Below are positions 59,026 through 64,000 of a stretch of DNA of 64,000 bases, in pieces; position 1 is the stretch's first letter; each line of letters begins with the position of its first letter. This DNA comes from Tribonema minus (Eukaryota; Sar; Xanthophyceae; Tribonematales; Tribonemataceae), in NCBI GenBank assembly GCA_017506865.1, contig JAFCMP010000279.1, positions 744,001 through 808,000 on the forward strand. The letters are read 5' to 3'. Position numbers and translations under genes: made by a program. Below the pieces are notes generated by a model. It made no database searches. It was not told the DNA's origin and saw only the letters and a list, made by a program, of their open reading frames with translations.

Positions 59026-62000
59026 CTATCGCGTCGCGACGACGTCGTCTATCTTGAGTATCATGCCCACGCACTCCGTCGCCAGCTTGATGGCGGAGCT
59101 GCTGACGAGCATCGGCTGCACGACGCCGCTCTCGTACATGTCCGTGATCTCCCCGCTGCGCGCAGCAGCAGCGGCAGCAGTGACACGGGCAGCAAATACT
59201 AGGTCACCCATGTGCGCAGGTGTCGCGCCAAGCAGCGCTTCACGAGTTCGACACAAAGCACATGCATGAGCCTCTGAGCAGCAACAGCATCAGGTCCTTA
59301 ACTATGTGTGGAAGTGTCTGGTCAATACTTTTTTAGGATAGAATGCAACGCCGTGCCAACATGACCCTTGACTCACTCAGCGGCAGCAACAGCAGAGGAG
59401 GGAAGGGCGTCACTGCAGCGTGGAAAGCATTTTACGCACGGCCGTGCCCAAAGGCTCAAACCCCGCACAGCGCGACGCACGCCGCCATACTTTTGCTGCA
59501 CTCGTCACCACCCTACACGTCAACACCTATACATAATACACCCATCATAGCGCGACGCGCGCCGCCATACCCTTGCTGCACCCGCCACCACGACGCACTT
59601 CAACATCTGCATACACATATATACATGCACGCACACCTGCCGACGTTGATGCCGGCGCCGCTCACACCAGCGCCGTGCTTCGCGCGCAGCTCCATGACCT
59701 TCTGTACGGGTTGAGCTTTATACATACACTTCGCGAAGTACACACATACATACATACCTGCGGACATTGATGCCGGCGCCGCTCACGCCGGCGCCGTGCT
59801 TCGCGCGCAGCTCTGTGACCTTCTGTATGGGGTTGAGCCCCGCATTCTCCGCAAGCGTGTAGGGGACCACCTCCAGCGCCTCGGCGTACGCCTTGATGCA
59901 GTACGCCTGCATGCCCGTGAGGGTCTTGCTCCAGTCGCCCAGCCGCAGCGCCATCTCGGTCTACGCGGGCGCGCGGGCGGCGGCGGCGCGCGTACAATGG
60001 ATTAGCGAGTGCAACGCGGCGCAGCGGCGTGATTGCGGTAGCACTGTGAAGTGTTTTTGCAGGTGCAGAGCGTGCCTGGAAGATGTGAGGTGCGCTCTGG
60101 CGCAGTGCCATCACTGTCTTCAAATGCGCGAGCGTGACGCGGCGGCGGCGGGCGCGTTCATCAGCGAGAGCATAGCAGCGCCTGCGCGGCTCACGCTGTT
60201 GAGCGATGCCTGTGGGGGGTGCAGTTGCCTGACGCAGCCGCTGCTGGCTGCCACAGAGGTCGGCTGTGGTACAGGTTGGTCGAGTACGCAGCTGAACATG
60301 CTGGAGTAGTAAAAGTAGCAACAGAAAGCTATAAAGGACTGTACTGGTAGCTGGAGCCGACTACTGCGACGACACGTATCAACGGCAGAAGCAACGTGGT
60401 GCAGGTCACGCAGGTACAGAGGGCACTCACTTCCATCCTGACTCGACCCGTACACCTAACCCAAACCCTAGGAGCTCTCTCACCTCCGCCGCGCCGCCGC
60501 CCGCAATGAGGAAGCGCTTCTTGACGAGGCTGCGCACTACGCAGAGGGCGTCGTGTATGCTGCGCTCCGCCTCGTCCAGGACCAGCCTGCGGCGCATACA
60601 AGACACCATCGAGAGGCGCAGCAGTGAGCGCAGAGCAGCAGCACAACCCCCAGTTAGGGCTAGGGTTAGTATTAGAGCGCGGTGCAGCTGCACGCGCCCA
60701 CTTAAGAGTTAGGGTCAGGGTGAAAGCGTGTGCCGTGAAACCAGTGCGCGCTGCGAGACCAGTACAGGAGCACCGCGCGGCTGCGACTTGAGCCGCGAAA
60801 GCGAGGGGGGACGCCAAGGCGTGTGAGCGCTGCTGCGACGGTGGTTGTTGCCCTGAGCGCACGCTGTCTGCTCATGCTTTCCGTGAGCATCGTGCACTGG
60901 TGCTTGAATCATTGCAGCGCGATGGCTTTTCCAGACCTGCGCTCATGACATCTGGGGTGCGCTGGCTCGTTGCCAGCGAAATGCATGTGGCCAAGCGTGC
61001 TGCCAAGCATTCCTCTAAGCACAAGCTCTTGCCTGGCGACGGCATAGACCGTTCGCGCTGCACATCAACGGCGAATCAGCCGCAGACTGCCGGCCGCGCG
61101 CTGCTGCCGCACACATACAGGTTATGAGAGTTGTGCACAAAAGGCAAACTGCCGGCTGCGCGCTGCTGCCACACATGTACGGACTATGAGAGCTATGCAC
61201 ATAAGCCGCTGCGCACTCAGTTCGCAATGGCCCGCTCACCTGTTGCTGCCGCGCACCAGGATGGTGGTGGTCATGCCGGCGCAACAACGATAATAGTCCC
61301 AGTACAAAGTTTGAAGGTACTGTGAGGAAACTTCTCTCAATTTCAGCGCGTGACGGCCCCCGTACCTGTTGCTGCCGCGCACCAGGATGGTGGTGGTCAT
61401 GCCCGCGTTGGGTGTGCCCGTGCACTTGACCACCTTGTGGCCCGACCCCGGCATGGAGATTTCCGCCACCAGAGCCGCCGACCCCAGCTGCACAGGAAAG
61501 AAAGCCAGCAGTTTGAAATCGTCAGTTATGGTTGCGCTGACAACAAAATCTTTGCAGATGCAACTTGCAAAGTTCATGTTTGTCATGTTGAGAGCGCGTT
61601 TGTCTGCGCGGAATGCAATGGTGAAGGGCTACACCACATGACATGTCAGTTGGGCCAGCCCCCATTGGGGCATCTATCTGCGGCGAACGAGTGATCAAGT
61701 CACTTGGCCGTACAAAGTCGTCAAGTCAGACTCGCCTTCTCCGCGATGAACGAGTCGACGTGCGCAACGGGCTTGCAGCCGAGCGGCGAACGAGTCAAGT
61801 CAAGTCACTGACCGCATAGAGTCATCGAGTCAGACTCGCCTTCTCCGCGGTGAACGCGTCGACGTGCGCGACGAGCTTGCAGCCGAGCGTGCGCGCAATG
61901 AACTCAATGCATGAGTCACTCAAACTTGACAGTGTCAGTTGGGCCCTGCCCCCATGGGGCATCTATCCATGGAGAACGAGTCAAGTCAAGTCACTGGCCG

Positions 62001-63951
62001 TACAGAGTCGTCGAGTCAGACTCGCCTTCTCCGCGGTGAACGAGTCGACGTGCGCGACGGGCTTGCAGCCGAGCGTGCGCGCGATGAACTCAATGTCGTT
62101 CCTCTCTACGTCCGTGATGACCATCATGTCCATCTTAGCCAGGAAGTGCAGCGAGAGGTCGTTGTACGCGTCGCGCAGGATGGACTTCTGGATGAGCAGC
62201 ACGTTGCAGCCCGCCTTCTTGAGCTTCTTGCACTGGCCCAGGATGTACTGCAGGGGGGGGAATGGGGGGGGGGGCAAGGGGGGGCGGTGGAGGGCGTGAG
62301 GGGAGAGTGGGGGGGGGGGGGGGGGGCGAATGGGACCGGCAGAGGGCGCATGGGAAGAGTGTTAAGGGGGGGGAGAGCAGCAAGGCAATGTGGAGAACAC
62401 GGCAGGTGAGCGCGCGCTCTCGTGCGACACGCAGTACACTCTGAGTACACCTCAGCAGGTACATGCGGCAAACGCATGTTCCTCTCTTCGCGCAGGGTGC
62501 GGTGCGTGGACGCTTGCATCATCCGTTCCAGCTTACACACGCGCCCGGTGCATACGGCGAGCGAGCAACATGCGGTACACTCCGAGTACACCTCAAGTAC
62601 ATGCCACGTCTGACACACTCTTGCCGACATTGCGGCCATCAGGCGCGCGCTCCCTGCCAGGCCAAAACAATCATAGTCACACACACACATGTGCACCTTC
62701 CTCACCTCGCTCCATGGACGAGCATTTGCTGATATGGACACGTGAGTACACTTCAACAAGTACACGCACACAACCGCACCTTCCTCTCCTCGCGCAGGAT
62801 GCGGTCCATGGACGCGTAGTCGCTGACCACGACGTTATTCTCCATGTCCGTCTTGGGCGCGCTGAGGCAGAACTGAATGAGGCCGATCTTGGCATTCTCG
62901 ACACGCGTGGGCGCGCCGGGCGTCTTCTTAAGGCCCTTCTCGAAGACAAGACCATCCACGAGCTCCGTGTCGTCGATGGTGCCGCCAAGCTGCTTGCAGA
63001 TCTGCGGGCAGCGGGGGCCGGAGGCGGGGGGGCAAGGGGGGAGGATTGTGTGGGGGTCATGCTAGCATTCACTGCTTTTGTAGACTCCTTAAATCCTTCA
63101 CACTCAACTCTGCACGTGCACTAAGGTCTGGAATGCGCATTTCTTCAGGTCAGGCTGTGTTGCAGCACCAACGTTCAAGCTCTTGGGGCTGCTGCATGGG
63201 ATCCTAACCCTAGGATAGGCATACACGAAATACCTGGCCTCCCTTGGGCCCGTTCTTATAGGATTACTTCTATTAAACATCAGTATGCTTGATCATCATC
63301 ACCTTCATGTCGTGCAGGGGGCCCTTTATCATATCATAAGCAAGTGTGTATGATGATTGTTACCTTGATGTCGCGCAGGTCGCAGTTGGTGGCGGTGGCA
63401 GCGTCGATGACGCGCAGCACCGCGTCCACGGCGATGGGGCTGATTACCTCGGAGTTCTGCCCGACAACCTGTGCGTGCACAGACAGGGAACATCATGCAT
63501 CGCACGTCAAGATACTTGTTCTAGTCGACCATAGCTGACTTTTGAATCATGAGCATGTTGGAGCTGTACGCTTGTTCCTCAAGCGACCAGCGCGGGTTGA
63601 GGGTAGGGTAGGGTGCTGGCAGGACATGCACTCTACGAGAGACTTGCATATTGCATGGCCAACCACACGCTGCCAATGAGCATGCAAGGCCTTGCGGTGT
63701 ACAGAAAGACGTTCTTATATGTCACAAGATACACGCAGATTCCGGTAGCCAGCTCGGCATCCACCTTCCGGGCTGTTCCGCGCTTTGAGCGAGAACTCAT
63801 GATGTACACTGCGGTCTACCGAAGGGCGCGCTCTCTGCGCGCGCGCGTGCGCACCCACCTTGCTGCTGAGGCACGTGTCGACGGCGCTGATAAGCGTGGG
63901 CCGGTCCGCCAGGTCCACGGGCTTGCTCATCTCCTGCAGCACCTTCTCCGC
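59026..63951 (-). CDS. CCT4: CCT4, TRiC/CCT chaperonin delta subunit (N-terminus off window)
   Basis: Eight exons give 397 residues plus TAG: 63951-63859, 63468-63364, 63001-62780, 62247-62026, 61487-61366, 60586-60484, 59954-59758, 59155-59026. All phases match, and the order follows CCT4 throughout: [192 protein letters not shown]. TRiC is the cytosolic ring that folds actin and tubulin using ATP. About 140 N-terminal residues, including the GDGTT nucleotide loop, lie beyond 64000. The donor at 62026 is GC (GAGAAG|GCGAGT). Confidence 0.97.
59634..59835 (-). repeat. Intronic copy of the 3' end of the CCT4 VTELRAKHG exon
   Basis: Positions 59756-59835 (real exon end and donor) are repeated at 59634-59716 with few changes (GTTGATGCCGGCGCCGCTCA(C)CCAGCGCCGTGCTTCGCGC region). 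The copy lies in the downstream intron on the minus strand. Confidence 0.9.
61238..61284 (-). repeat. Intronic copy of the RGSNR end of CCT4 exon
   Basis: The end of exon 61487-61366 (GGCATGACCACCACCATCCT to AGCAACAG) is repeated at 61284-61240, again followed by a GT donor (GTGAGCGG versus GTACGGGG). The copy lies in the downstream intron and lacks the exon's 5' part and acceptor. Confidence 0.92.
61700..62100 (-). repeat. Two intronic copies of a CCT4 exon 3' end with GC donor
   Basis: The last 70 or so bases of exon 62247-62026, its GC donor, and following intron recur at about 61822-61912 and 61718-61790 (plus-strand CAGACTCGCCTTCTCCGCG(G/A)TGAACG(A/C)GTCGACGTGCG). All copies keep GAGAAG|GCGAGT. 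Intronic parts (GTCAGTTGGGCC..GCCCCCAT.GGGGCATCTATC) are also duplicated (61645-61680, 61932-61970). Confidence 0.92.
62251..62330 (-). promoter_or_regulatory. G/C-run 3' splice region of CCT4
   Basis: On the coding (minus) strand, runs of C at 62330-62251 end in CCCCCCCCTGCAG|TACATCC. The acceptor of exon 62247-62026 therefore has an almost pure C tract in place of a U-rich polypyrimidine tract, as in several THADA introns on the other strand. Confidence 0.7.
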
Positions 63952-64000
63952 CTGCAGTAGTGAGAATGCAATGAGACCAATGCCATCAGCAGCCATGTAC

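Noticed and set aside
59343..60309. + strand open frames over the CCT4 3' end
   Set aside because: They are antisense to CCT4 exons 59954-59758 and 59155-59026 or lie in its introns and show no domain.

Overview
The window is nuclear DNA of a microbial eukaryote with intron-rich genes. Introns are spliceosomal (GT-AG, with several GC-AG). Many 3' splice sites follow long runs of C, and short interstitial arrays of a TTAGGG-type (CCCTAA) telomere repeat occur inside introns. Coding DNA is GC- and Ala-rich. Nothing bacterial (operons, Shine-Dalgarno sites) is visible. The telomere type and gene content would suit a stramenopile-like alga or similar protist, but this is inference; the lineage is not proven by the window.

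Layout from left to right. (1) Positions 1-1678, + strand: 3' end of an unrecognised gene, preceded by a degenerate array of copies of one exon's 3' edge. (2) 4531-7396, - strand: 3' part of a second unrecognised gene, four exons. (3) 10691-23313, - strand: a complete 13-exon gene (767 codons) for a Wss1-like metalloprotease with ubiquitin-like, WLM (HELAHNVYGDH zinc site), UBA and PUB domains. (4) 23578-48238, + strand: a complete 26-exon gene (about 2,445 codons) for a THADA/Trm732 homologue (DUF2428 family). It starts 264 bases from the metalloprotease and is divergent from it. (5) 49861-57224: an intronless island with two leucine-rich-repeat (LRR) genes as an inverted tail-to-tail pair, a 395-base foldback element between them, and a secreted GH114-type glycosidase. 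(6) 59026-63951, - strand: the C-terminal three quarters of CCT4 (TRiC/CCT delta); its N-terminus lies beyond the right edge.

I placed exon boundaries by hand, from protein-family conservation plus splice-site and reading-frame continuity. Every junction inside the three recognised multi-exon genes is phase-consistent.

The most striking feature is shared by all five intron-bearing genes. Introns repeatedly carry partial copies of the neighbouring exon. Copies of an exon's 3' part, with its splice donor, lie in the downstream intron. Copies of its 5' part, with its acceptor, lie in the upstream intron. I saw no copy with both ends, so the copies do not form complete extra exons. At least a dozen exon edges are affected, some with four copies, and two copies are interrupted or ended by telomere-repeat DNA. 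This looks like ongoing local duplication, perhaps linked to break repair, that enlarges introns and multiplies splice sites. It is the main candidate here for an undescribed phenomenon.

The recognised genes are mostly conserved housekeeping functions: DNA-protein crosslink proteolysis with Cdc48 binding, tRNA 2'-O-methylation, and actin/tubulin folding. The intronless island looks like lineage-specific accessory content.
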